From assembly GCA_043746555.1 (NCBI GenBank), contig JAYTQU010000022.1, positions 1 through 11,102 on the forward strand: 11,102 nt of DNA, given 5' to 3'. This stretch comes from CAZQYC01 sp043746555. GTDB taxonomy: Bacteria; Pseudomonadota; Gammaproteobacteria; Steroidobacterales; Steroidobacteraceae. Shown in pieces: positions 1 to 6,971 of this stretch (positions are counted from its first letter, which is position 1; each line of letters begins with the position of its first letter). The notes under the pieces were generated by a model that searched no databases, was not told the origin of the DNA, and saw only the letters and a list, made by a program, of their open reading frames with translations. The translations under genes were made by a program, and so were the position numbers.

Positions 1-239
1 TTTTGCGGGCTTTCCAAACGCCGCACCGCCCGCTTCAGCGCAACCTGACAAAGTAGAACTAAGCACGACAGACTCGCATCGAATTGTGCGATCGAAGCAT
101 GGCTATTTCAAGGTCGCTATTCCAATAAAGCAGCGGTCGCGGCACAATCGCCCAGCTCGCGATCGATTGATACATCGCTCGAAAGCGATCTGCAACAACA
201 GCCAACAGCAGTTCTGACCAGAATATATTTGGGGAAAAC
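1..239. other. Left-edge non-coding region upstream of the esterase
   Basis: No complete gene is visible. On the plus strand one frame stays open from the window edge to a TGA near 218 but has no start in view and low-complexity, arginine-rich content at its end, so I do not call it. On the minus strand the first ~75 bases encode a lipobox-like string (LSGCAEAGG) with no proper positively charged signal before it, so a lipoprotein gene running off the left edge is possible but unproven. The last bases, ggggaa at 231-236, are a plausible ribosome binding site for the esterase ATG at 240. Confidence 0.4.
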
Positions 240-1868
240 ATGAATACGAATCGACGTTCCGTCTTGGCCGCGGGTGCTCTTGGGTTCACGGGTCTGTTGT
301 TCAAAAACACTGCTCGGGCGCTTGGGGCCATCGATATTTTTCCGATTGTCGAAACGGCGCAAGGAAAAGTGCGCGGCTTGACGTCGGGCGGTGTGTCGAA
401 GTTTAAAGGCGTTCGCTATGGCGCGGACACTTCCGGTAAGAATCGCTTCATGCCGCCGATGCCGCCGGCTAAGTGGAGCGGTGTTCGCGATGCCTTCGAA
501 TACGGTCAGGTGGTGCCGCAGATGCCAACCAATCGCGCGGTTGCTTACTCGGGCTTGATTCACTTCGACATTCAACCCGGCGGCATGGGTGAAGACTGTT
601 TGGTGTCGAACATCTGGACGCCCACATTAGATAAGAATGCAAAGCTTCCGGTGATGCTCCACGTGCACGGCGGTGGTTTTTATGGTGGCTCCGGCAATTC
701 GCCGGGCTACGACGGCGAAGAGCTGGCGCGTTTCGGTCATTGCGTGGTGATCACGATCAATCATCGTCTCGGCGCATTCGGTTACATGAATCTTGCTGCC
801 GAAGGTTCGCAGTTCGCGCATTCGGGCGCGGCAGGCATGATGGATATCGTCGCGGCGCTTCGCTGGATTCGCGAGAACGTTGCTTCGTTTGGTGGCGACC
901 CGTCGCGAGTGCTCGTGTTCGGTCAATCCGGCGGCGGCGCCAAGACCAGCGTGTTGATGAGCATGCCTTCGGCGAAAGGACTCTTCCATAGCGCTGGCAT
1001 CATGAGTGGTTCGTTGTTGAAATTGGCTAGCGTCGAGTCGGCGCGGAAAACAACGGCGGGACTCATGAGTGCACTCAACATTCCCAAAGGACAAGCGAAG
1101 CGTTTGCAAACAATCTCGTTTGAAGATCTGCTGGCAGCGCAAGCCAACTTGGAAGCCGCCGATCGCGCCAAAGGCGAAGCGCCCCGCTCCTTCTCACCAA
1201 CCATCGATGGCGATGCAATTTCCGCGAATCCCTGGGACCCCGCTGCGCCGGCCATCTCTGCGGATATTCCATTGATCGTCTCGACTGTACTCGATGAGCG
1301 CGCGTATCGATTGGCGAATTACGATCTCGACGAGAAAGGGTTGCGCGCATTCATCGCTAATCGCGTTGGCGACAACCGCGCGGACCACGTGCTTCAGATG
1401 TATCGACACGAAGATCCGGCAGCAAAGCCTTTTCTTTTGCAGGCGCGCTTCGATACCGACGAAACATTTCGTAAGTCCGCCATTGCCCTCACCGAACTCA
1501 AAGCACAGCAAGCGAAACACGGCGGCGCACCAGTATGGAGTTATCTGTGGCAAGTGCCGACGGTCGCCTACGACGGACGTTACGGCACACCGCACGGTTC
1601 CGATGTCGGCCCCAGCCTGCACGATGTTCGCGGCGGTCTCAATGATTCGACGCGCGCAAGCGTTGCGCGCGCAGATCAACTTGCTTCGGCGTGGGTATCA
1701 CTCGCCGCGAGCGGCAATCCCAATAATTCCAAGACTCCCGAGTGGCCGGCTTACACGCTGCCGGAACGCACAACATTGGTGTTCGACCGTATTACGCGGG
1801 CGGAACACGATCCACGCGGTAAGTTCCGTGAGTACTGGACAAAGCTGCCGCCGAAGCAAAGTTTCTAA
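240..1868 (+). CDS. Tat-exported type B carboxylesterase / lipase (alpha/beta hydrolase)
   Basis: This 542-residue protein is a carboxylesterase of the type B (COesterase, cholinesterase-like) family, which hydrolyses carboxylic esters. Seen in the sequence: a twin-arginine leader (NRRSVLAAGALGFTGLLF, residues 4-21), so export of the folded enzyme to the periplasm is expected; the EDCLVSNIWTP motif at 118-128 (family form EDCLxLNVWTP); the oxyanion-hole HGGGF at 143-147; the nucleophile elbow GQSGGG at 228-233, giving Ser230; a probable acid Glu353 in LDERAY, aligned with the family DEG motif; and His452 in TPHGSD. The C-terminal AWVSLAASGNPN...WPAY block is also typical, and the length is normal for the family. 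The ATG is supported by ggggaa four bases upstream and by the leader starting directly there. Substrate is unknown; it could act on acyl esters, lactones or aromatic esters. It is followed by a hairpin and is probably monocistronic. Confidence 0.93.
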   Translation: MNTNRRSVLAAGALGFTGLLFKNTARALGAIDIFPIVETAQGKVRGLTSGGVSKFKGVRYGADTSGKNRFMPPMPPAKWSGVRDAFEYGQVVPQMPTNRAVAYSGLIHFDIQPGGMGEDCLVSNIWTPTLDKNAKLPVMLHVHGGGFYGGSGNSPGYDGEELARFGHCVVITINHRLGAFGYMNLAAEGSQFAHSGAAGMMDIVAALRWIRENVASFGGDPSRVLVFGQSGGGAKTSVLMSMPSAKGLFHSAGIMSGSLLKLASVESARKTTAGLMSALNIPKGQAKRLQTISFEDLLAAQANLEAADRAKGEAPRSFSPTIDGDAISANPWDPAAPAISADIPLIVSTVLDERAYRLANYDLDEKGLRAFIANRVGDNRADHVLQMYRHEDPAAKPFLLQARFDTDETFRKSAIALTELKAQQAKHGGAPVWSYLWQVPTVAYDGRYGTPHGSDVGPSLHDVRGGLNDSTRASVARADQLASAWVSLAASGNPNNSKTPEWPAYTLPERTTLVFDRITRAEHDPRGKFREYWTKLPPKQSF

Positions 1869-1896
1869 TCGCCAGCGCATCGCGTGAATGATTGAA

Positions 1897-1920
1897 CGGT
1901 GCCGAACATATTCGGCGCCG
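1897..1920 (+). terminator. Hairpin 28 bases after the esterase stop, terminator-like without U tract
   Basis: A near-perfect stem: cggtgccgaa (1897-1906), loop cata, then ttcggcgccg (1911-1920). That is 10 pairs with one G-U wobble. It lies just downstream of the esterase stop codon. No run of T follows on either strand, so it may be a transcript-end stabilising structure or a weak terminator rather than a classical intrinsic terminator. Confidence 0.4.
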
Positions 1921-2134
1921 AGATAGTGCGTGCGGCGACTTCTTGTGCCGACTCGGATATTTATACGCTTCAACCACCGCGCCTCTCCCGCACCAACGGC
2001 GCGCTCGATCTTCACGTTGAATTTTCATGTAACGGAGTGCATCAGAGTACTATCAAGCGAGTGAACCGGCCGAATCGATTCTGCAAACAACAAACGGGCA
2101 GAATTGGCATCAAAAAACTTTCTATCGAATACCG

Positions 2135-3025
2135 ATGCACAACGACTTCTGGGCAATTGTGTTCTCACTAACATCCGCCGCTTTGCTTGGCATCGGCGCA
2201 GTGCTTGGCCGTATCGGCGTGCGTTATGCGTCCGTCCGAATCGGCGCATCGATCTCCGTACCCATAACCGCTATCTTCTTTTGGTTCGTTTCGCCAATGC
2301 TGCTGAAATTGGAAAACGTTTCACTTACCGCGATTGCGATATTCGCAGCCGTGGGAATTCTTTTCCCGGCCGTCGTCACGCTTCTTAATTTCGAGTCCGC
2401 ACGTCGTTTAGGTCCGTCGATTTCGAGCGCGCTCGGAGCATCCACTGCATTGTTTTCGGCCGCGCTCGCGGTAATCTGGCTCGACGAGCGGCTAACGATC
2501 ACGATGCTGATTGGAACTTTAGTCATCGTGATGGGCGTTGCGCTAATTACGGTTCGCCATGCCGACCGAACATCGTCTTTCTCGACTAGCTGGATGTTGA
2601 TCCCGATTGCTGGAGCCGCAATCCGTGCAACGGCGCAAACCACAATAAAATATGCGCTGACGATCTGGGCAAACCCATTTGCCGCAACACTGCTTGGCTA
2701 TACGACTTCGGCCTTGCTGTTATTTGGTACGAGGCCAACCACAGTCGATGTTTCGAGTAAGGACCGGCGACGCGCAGTTGCCTGGTTCGCGCTCGCCGGC
2801 ATTTGCAACGGAACTGCGGTGCTCGCCATGTACGCCGCGCTTAACTTAGGTTCCGTTACGCTAGTGGCTCCACTCACCACAACGTCGCCGTTGTTCGCCG
2901 TTCTTTGTAGTGCCGTGATCTTGCGCGAAGAGCGCTTCCATCGGCGATTGCTCGCCGGGATTGCGCTAACTGTCATCGGCGCAGCACTCTTAGTTGTTCG
3001 ATTGAATCATGGGGTCGGAAAATAG
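2135..3025 (+). CDS. EamA/DMT-superfamily ten-helix permease (first copy)
   Basis: This 296-residue hydrophobic protein has the two-repeat architecture of the drug/metabolite transporter superfamily (EamA). Repeat one spans about residues 5-141 and repeat two about 153-290, each with roughly five membrane segments. Each repeat ends with the acidic-basic signature found before its last helix: WLDERLT at 115-121 and LREERFH at 263-269. The length is normal for the family. Members export or import small metabolites, amino acids or drugs across the inner membrane, and sequence alone does not give the substrate. The start at 2135 fits the first helix, but no clear Shine-Dalgarno sequence precedes it. 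It differs clearly from the other DMT gene in the window (4550-5464), so this is not a recent duplication. No neighbour points to a pathway. Confidence 0.88.
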   Translation: MHNDFWAIVFSLTSAALLGIGAVLGRIGVRYASVRIGASISVPITAIFFWFVSPMLLKLENVSLTAIAIFAAVGILFPAVVTLLNFESARRLGPSISSALGASTALFSAALAVIWLDERLTITMLIGTLVIVMGVALITVRHADRTSSFSTSWMLIPIAGAAIRATAQTTIKYALTIWANPFAATLLGYTTSALLLFGTRPTTVDVSSKDRRRAVAWFALAGICNGTAVLAMYAALNLGSVTLVAPLTTTSPLFAVLCSAVILREERFHRRLLAGIALTVIGAALLVVRLNHGVGK

Positions 3026-3265
3026 GAACTTTGGTTTCAAGTCCGACACTTCATCACGTGGCACTTTAACGTCTGCCGCTTTCGCTATTCCAACAGCTTC
3101 TTCTGTTATCGGCACCCTCGCCAACTGCCGCGCGTTTCCGCAGTGGTTGTTGCTCAGTGTCTATGCACCGATTAAGCGAGCGCGATAACGACTCCAGAGT
3201 CGCCTACACATCAGAACCGCGAAAGCGACGTTCCATCGGCGCAATCGCGAGTCGTTCTTCGCTAC
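3026..3265. other. Gap between DMT permease and the permease relic
   Basis: These 240 bases between the DMT stop and the end of the ABC-2 permease remnant hold no gene I can identify. A minus-strand frame is open from 3160 down to 2993 (56 codons, bounded by TAG at 3163-3161 and TAA at 2992-2990). It reads like soluble protein (for example VPITEEAVGIAKAADVKVPR) but has no convincing start or homology that I recognise. A short dyad, cgact-ccag-agtcg, lies at 3189-3202. Confidence 0.3.
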
Positions 3266-3621
3266 TCAACCCACACGGGACAATCGTCGAACCGCGAGTC
3301 CGCCGAATAAGACCGTTAGCCCGACAAGCACCGCAATGCAGATATCGGCACTGATAACACTCTTTCCACCGCCTGCCGAATATACGAGTTGATCCAAATA
3401 GAGCGTCGGCCATATCAACGCCCAAGGCTGTAGCATTTTCGGCAACGGAAAAAACATTCCCGATAAGTACATCATCGGAAAGAAGATCGCGTTGACGATG
3501 CCGGTCGCGGCCGAGCCCGATGCTAACGAACCAATGAACAAACCGATTGCGCAGAACGCCACCATTCCCAACAGCACCGCCGCCACAACTGCGACGATCT
3601 GACTTACTGTTAGTGCGACAT
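3266..3621 (-). pseudogene. Relic: C-terminal half of an ABC-2 type transporter permease
   Basis: About 118 codons in one minus-strand frame match the C-terminal part of an ABC-2 (NatB/DrrB-like) efflux permease. A membrane segment (AVVAAVLLGMVAFCAIGLFI) is followed by the family's LASGSAATGIVNAIFFP loop, a second segment with MYLSGMFFPL, a Pro/Trp-rich WPTLYLDQL stretch, and a last helix ending GGLAVRRLSRVG before a TGA. The N-terminal half and its ATPase partner are absent. Upstream in this frame the sequence switches abruptly to response-regulator DNA at about 3621. A methionine at 3733 opens this frame, but everything before the joint is an out-of-frame reading of the receiver relic. I infer a non-functional fragment. 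Intact permeases of this type usually sit beside an ATPase and a DesK/DesR-like two-component pair, which fits the adjoining fragments. Confidence 0.82.
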
Positions 3622-3628
3622 GTCGCAC
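3613..3628. repeat. Perfect 16-bp palindrome at the regulator/permease fusion point
   Basis: The sequence gtgcgaca-tgtcgcac is its own reverse complement over 16 bases. It sits where recognisable response-regulator coding sequence (AMEAGAT) ends and ABC-2 permease coding sequence (HVALTVSQIV) begins in a different frame. A palindrome at a rearrangement joint may reflect the deletion mechanism, or may have formed by chance when the two ends were joined. Confidence 0.85.
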
Positions 3629-3758
3629 CTGCTTCCATGGCGCGACGAAGATATCCGGGACGCGCAAACGTCGTGACAATGATGACGCGCGTCGGCGATT
3701 CATCCTTGATCGACTCAGCAACGTCCAGGCCACTCAGTTCCGGCATCTCAATATCGGT
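3622..3758 (-). pseudogene. Relic: middle of a NarL/LuxR-type response-regulator receiver domain
   Basis: About 46 codons encode the core of a receiver domain: TDIEMPELSGLDVAESIK, whose Asp in TDIEMP is the expected phosphoacceptor, then the switch-Thr strand VIIVTTFARPGYLRRAMEAGAT. The strand-1 acidic pocket normally found before it is missing. So are the conserved Lys normally found directly after it (in GYLLKD) and the whole helix-turn-helix output domain. The fragment is joined in frame to the kinase relic on its 5' side and out of frame to the permease relic on its 3' side. It resembles DesR/LiaR-type regulators, the usual partners of DesK-like kinases. It cannot act as a regulator. Identification as a receiver fragment is confident; the exact regulator type is inferred. 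Confidence 0.82.
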
Positions 3759-4388
3759 AATTTCGACACGCGCCCTCTCGACGTTGTGGTCCAACAATTT
3801 TCCGGCCAGCTCCGACTTCAAGACGATGCTCGATAACATATGTCCCAAGATGTCGTGTAAATCGCGCGCGATTCGCTCGCGCTCCGCCACCATATTCGCA
3901 CGTCGTATTGCATTCTGTTGTCGCGCCGCGAATGTAGTTCCCGCACCAATCAACGCGGATTCGATTCCGATGATTGCAGCGAAAACAAAATACTGACCGC
4001 CGCGCAACACGAAGGCTTCCAAGACATGAATGAACACGACACCTAAGATAAAAGTCGCCGATAACGGAATACTTCCGCCGACAGTGAAGGGAGCGAATGC
4101 AGCAACCAACGCGAAGAAAATCGCGAACAGCGGACGATATGCCGCAAAAACGAGAGCGAGTAGTGCCGTCGCTATACAGACTCGCCGCAGGAGCGGCTTG
4201 TTTGACCAGTAAATCAATCCCAGCGTGTAGAGACCAAGAAACATAAGGAGCCCGACCGTCGTCAGGGTCCATTCGATCCAATTCGCATGACGTTGATAGG
4301 GATCAACATAGACGTATAAGAGAGGGAACGGCTCAAAATAACCCTCCCCATGCGGGTTTGCCTTCGGCAGAAGGTAGCTTCGGCGATT
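3759..4388 (-). pseudogene. Relic: N-terminal half of a DesK-like sensor histidine kinase
   Basis: Minus-strand codons from about 4388 encode the membrane sensor and dimerisation part of a HisKA_3 histidine kinase. An N-terminal block (YLLPKANPHGEGYF...VDPYQRHANWIEW) precedes several membrane helices. It then runs into a coiled linker and the phosphoacceptor box ERERIARDLHDILGHMLSSI, whose His is encoded at 3857-3855. The domain stops after KLLDHNVERARVEI, and the ATP-binding HATPase_c domain is missing, replaced in frame by receiver sequence at about 3758. An in-frame TGA (4391-4389) directly precedes the conserved N-terminus. The first ATG in frame (4244) would delete 48 family-like codons, so the start also seems lost. 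The fused frame runs on to a stop at 3204. It lies downstream of the DMT gene on the same strand. I judge it non-functional as a kinase. Confidence 0.85.
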
Positions 4389-4391
4389 TCA

Positions 4392-4549
4392 CTGAATACG
4401 CTACTCGGATTGAAGCACGGGTTAATTCTCGAAATGATTCCGCAATGCCAACGGAGTATTTCAATAACGCATTCTGCCTGAAAGCAGAATATTCCACCCA
4501 TGACACTTGTCATCTCTTCGGCGCGTACACCCCATGCATCAAGACCAGA
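4392..4549. other. Gap between second DMT gene and kinase relic, with one hairpin
   Basis: No gene is recognised. A perfect 7-bp stem (attctgc 4471-4477, loop ctgaaa, gcagaat 4484-4490) lies about 60 bases beyond the DMT stop on the minus strand. It lacks a U tract, so it is at best a weak terminator for the alkB-DMT transcript. Confidence 0.35.
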
Positions 4550-5464
4550 CTATTCGTCTTTTGCAGGCACCGTCGTTGCGCCTAGTTTCATTTCGCGCAG
4601 CGTGATATAGAGCGTCGAACCAATCACGATGGACGCACCTAGCATGGTGACGCCATTGGGCACATCGCGAAATAGCGCGTAACCCAATGCAATCGCGAAT
4701 ATCAAACGCGTGTAATCGACGGGCGCCATCGCAGCCGCATCGCCGATCCTCATGCCCTTGATGTAACACCACTGCGTAATCGTGCCCAGCACGCCCATTG
4801 CGGCTAACAACAAAAACTCGATGAAGTTTGGCCAACGCCACACAAACAACGCCGGCGGGAACGACATGATGACGCCGAGCGATCCCGCCCAAACCAACAA
4901 CGTCGTGGTGGAATGATCGCGCGTCATCACTTTCATCCCGGTAATTGTCGTTGCGAACATCAGCGACGAGGCAAGCGCAGCCATTGCCGGCCAGCTGAAA
5001 CTGTTACCGCCGCTCCCCGGTTGCAGCATGACCAGTACTCCGCAAAACCCAACCAATGTCGCCGCGATTCGTCGTGGCCCCACTTTCTCTCCCAACACGA
5101 ACACCGCTAACGGAACCATCCACAGTGCGCGGGTAAACGACAGCGCATTCGCATCGGCCAGCGGCATCTTTTGATAAGCGTAAAACGCCAAAATAGTACT
5201 GGCCGTTCCGACCGCCGATCGAAAAAACAAAATCCCGGGCCGGGTAGTCGCATAGGCGCTGCGCGGATCGCGAATGATGACGGGAATAAGGACGACGAAC
5301 GTCGCGGCGGAGCGGTAGAAGGTTTGCAGCGCCGCTGGAAAGTCATCGCCCAGGTATTTGATCAGCGTGGTCATCAAAGTGAATGTCATGGCCGAAGCCA
5401 GCATCCACAATGCGCCGCGAATATTGCGCGGCCAAAGCGCAACGGTTGCTATTATTTTTTTCAC
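4550..5464 (-). CDS. EamA/DMT-superfamily permease (second copy), related to SAM-uptake-type DMT proteins
   Basis: I place the start at GTG 5464 (VKKIIATVALWPRNIRGALW), giving 304 residues, the usual EamA size. The frame stays open to 5767, but that extension overlaps the end of alkB and is not protein-like, and the first internal ATG (5404) would cut into helix 1. Two EamA repeats are visible, about residues 14-147 and 156-287. Motifs include LPLADANALSFTRALW-like sequence (MPLADANALSFTRALW, 100-115), LGEKVGPRR (124-132) and the repeat-two block APVDYTRLIFAIALGYALF (247-265). These match the clade annotated as S-adenosylmethionine uptake or general metabolite DMT transporters. Substrate remains unknown. 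It lies 134 bp after alkB on the same strand and may be co-transcribed, with an inverted repeat in between. No obvious Shine-Dalgarno sequence precedes the GTG. Confidence 0.85.
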   Translation of the reverse strand: MKKIIATVALWPRNIRGALWMLASAMTFTLMTTLIKYLGDDFPAALQTFYRSAATFVVLIPVIIRDPRSAYATTRPGILFFRSAVGTASTILAFYAYQKMPLADANALSFTRALWMVPLAVFVLGEKVGPRRIAATLVGFCGVLVMLQPGSGGNSFSWPAMAALASSLMFATTITGMKVMTRDHSTTTLLVWAGSLGVIMSFPPALFVWRWPNFIEFLLLAAMGVLGTITQWCYIKGMRIGDAAAMAPVDYTRLIFAIALGYALFRDVPNGVTMLGASIVIGSTLYITLREMKLGATTVPAKDE

Positions 5465-5508
5465 GCCCGCATTGTGCGGGGCGGTAAAGCGATTAGCAAC
5501 GAAGACGA

Positions 5509-5581
5509 AGTCGAGACGCGGAACTCGACGAAAGAGGAAGGTGGCGTTACTGCCTATCGTCTCGCGTTTCGCGTCTCGACT
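5509..5581. repeat. 16-bp inverted repeat between alkB and the DMT gene
   Basis: Arms at 5509-5524 and 5566-5581 pair over 16 positions with one G-T wobble (core gtcgagacgcg against cgcgtctcgac), enclosing 41 bases. The left arm's gtcgag (5510-5515) can instead pair with ctcgac (5524-5529), so two exclusive folds are possible. It falls in the 134-bp gap between the alkB stop and the DMT start. It could be a processing, attenuation or termination structure, but no U tract is present. Confidence 0.6.
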
Positions 5582-5598
5582 CGAATACCTATTTATGC

Positions 5599-6798
5599 TT
5601 ATGCCGCCGCTTGCGCCGCAACGTACTGTCGACCGTATTTCGCATACAGCTTGCCTTTCTTGTCCGGATCGATGTTCACTTTGGCGATATCGCCGCCCGC
5701 CCATGCCATCACTTTCGGATCCATCACTTTGAACCATAGCCAAGGGATAGCGGCCATGCCAAAGCATCCGGGATAGCCGCTCGGTAGGCGCGGCAAGTTA
5801 TCGAAATCACGCAATGCTTGGTAAGGACGCAATGCGTTGGCGTGGTGATCGGAGTGTCTTTGCAGGTGAAATGAAATCAAGTTCGAATAGATGTGATTGG
5901 TATTCCACGAATGATGAGGCTCGCAGAGTTCATAGCGACCGTTCGGCAATTTCTTGCGCAGCAGACCGTAGTGCTCGACGTAGTTCGCCTGAGTCAATCC
6001 ATACCAGCCATAGAAGTGGTGGATCAGAATAAACGGCACCATGATCCAACCGAACGACGCGAGTAGCCCGCCTGCAATGACAGCAGTCAGCGCCCACGAT
6101 TGCAGGATCTCATTGCGCCAAGTCCAGGGGCTTGCAACACCCAGCTTTCCCAATCGTTCGCTTTCTTGCGCCCAGCCGCGACGCAGTGCTCCCGGAATTT
6201 CGCGACGAATGAATTTGTAGATACTCTCGCCCATGCGTGAGCTGGCAAAATCTTCCGGCGTGGACACCTGCACGTGATGGCCGCGATTGTGTTCGATGCA
6301 AAAATGCCCGTACCCGACCAAGGCATTCACGATTTGCGCCGCGCGATGATCCAATGAATTATTTTTGTGACCCAACTCGTGTCCGATCAAGAGCGCGCCC
6401 GCGCTTGAGTAACCAGTACCCAAGCTCAAGAGCACCATGCCCCACCACGGCAACGCATACGTGCCGATGAACCAAGCGACGACAAAAAAGTCGATGAATA
6501 GCAAACCAATCGCGACATAGAGCAGAAAACGATAGTAATCATCTTTCGCCATCAGTGGCACGACTTCTTCCGGTGGATTGTGCGGATCCTCGTCCATCAA
6601 CGCATCGATAACGGGAATGACGATAAAGGTGTATGCGAGCGGAAAAAGTAACGTGAGTGGATTCTGTCCGCCGGCCAAATACCAGTACACCGACAAGATC
6701 GGAATCATCGGCCCAGTCAGCGACATCAACCACAGATAACGTTTGCCGTCGACATAACGAACGGTGTGCCCATCGGCAGTTTGTGCGGTGAACGCCAT
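5599..6798 (-). CDS. alkB: Alkane 1-monooxygenase (AlkB-type membrane di-iron hydroxylase)
   Basis: This 399-residue integral membrane non-haem di-iron enzyme hydroxylates the terminal carbon of n-alkanes to primary alcohols, using electrons from rubredoxin and rubredoxin reductase. All diagnostic histidine motifs are present: HELGHK (residues 140-145), EHNRGHH (169-175), NYVEHYG (272-278) and LQRHSDHH (312-319). Other AlkB hallmarks are NPPEEVVP, SRMGESIYKF, HHSWNTNH and MDPKVMAWAGGD. Hydrophobic segments fit the six-helix topology. I chose ATG 6798 over the longer frame starting at 6855 because agggg lies six bases upstream and the length then matches the family. By memory alignment to Pseudomonas GPo1 AlkB, the chain-length-gating Trp55 is a Thr here (residue 57). 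No rubredoxin gene is in the window. Divergent from an NnrU gene; DMT permease downstream. Confidence 0.96.
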   Translation of the reverse strand: MAFTAQTADGHTVRYVDGKRYLWLMSLTGPMIPILSVYWYLAGGQNPLTLLFPLAYTFIVIPVIDALMDEDPHNPPEEVVPLMAKDDYYRFLLYVAIGLLFIDFFVVAWFIGTYALPWWGMVLLSLGTGYSSAGALLIGHELGHKNNSLDHRAAQIVNALVGYGHFCIEHNRGHHVQVSTPEDFASSRMGESIYKFIRREIPGALRRGWAQESERLGKLGVASPWTWRNEILQSWALTAVIAGGLLASFGWIMVPFILIHHFYGWYGLTQANYVEHYGLLRKKLPNGRYELCEPHHSWNTNHIYSNLISFHLQRHSDHHANALRPYQALRDFDNLPRLPSGYPGCFGMAAIPWLWFKVMDPKVMAWAGGDIAKVNIDPDKKGKLYAKYGRQYVAAQAAA

Positions 6799-6971
6799 GA
6801 CAATCCCCTCAAGTCCAATACATAAATAGTAGTCGAACGACTTGGATATTGACACTAATGTCAGTACATCCGCAACCGTAATTTGAATCGCTGCAGGGCA
6901 GCATCAAATTGCTCCTGTTGACTAAGTTATGATCGCATTGTCGGATTCACTCCCCGCACGAGGCGACGCAC
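6799..6971. promoter_or_regulatory. Divergent alkB/nnrU intergenic region with two dyads
   Basis: This 173-bp region must carry promoters for both alkB (leftward) and the NnrU gene (rightward). The first dyad is tgaca-ctaa-tgtca (6850-6863), nearer alkB, flanked by ggat (6844-6847) and atcc (6868-6871). The second is a 31-base nested dyad at 6880-6910: aatttga, gctgc, loop agg, gcagc, tcaaatt. A possible rightward -10, tatgat (6928-6933), has no good -35, which would fit activator dependence. Ribosome binding sites are agggg for alkB (6809-6805) and gagg for nnrU (6960-6963). Promoter positions are tentative; the dyads are plain in the sequence. Confidence 0.5.

Noticed and set aside
1..75. 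Minus-strand lipoprotein start running off the left edge (LSGC lipobox-like)
   Set aside because: No basic n-region or adequate hydrophobic segment, a GTG-only start, and too little sequence in view.
1899..2171. Plus-strand 90-residue frame between esterase and DMT gene
   Set aside because: It has no ribosome binding site or recognisable domain, starts inside the hairpin and overlaps the DMT gene.
3189..3202. Short dyad cgact-ccag-agtcg
   Set aside because: Only five pairs with no U tract; expected by chance at this GC content.
3204..4244. Single 346-residue novel fusion protein (membrane kinase-receiver hybrid)
   Set aside because: After the receiver fragment the frame reads Arg/Ser-rich nonsense over DNA that encodes an ABC-2 permease in another frame. 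The kinase lacks an ATP-binding domain, so a designed fusion is unlikely.
5465..5767. N-terminal extension of the second DMT frame to an ATG at 5767
   Set aside because: It overlaps the coding end of alkB, is arginine/serine-rich and unlike EamA N-termini. GTG 5464 gives the normal family length.
6799..6855. Longer AlkB start at 6855
   Set aside because: The extra 19 residues are not AlkB-like, and a good agggg ribosome binding site lies in front of ATG 6798.
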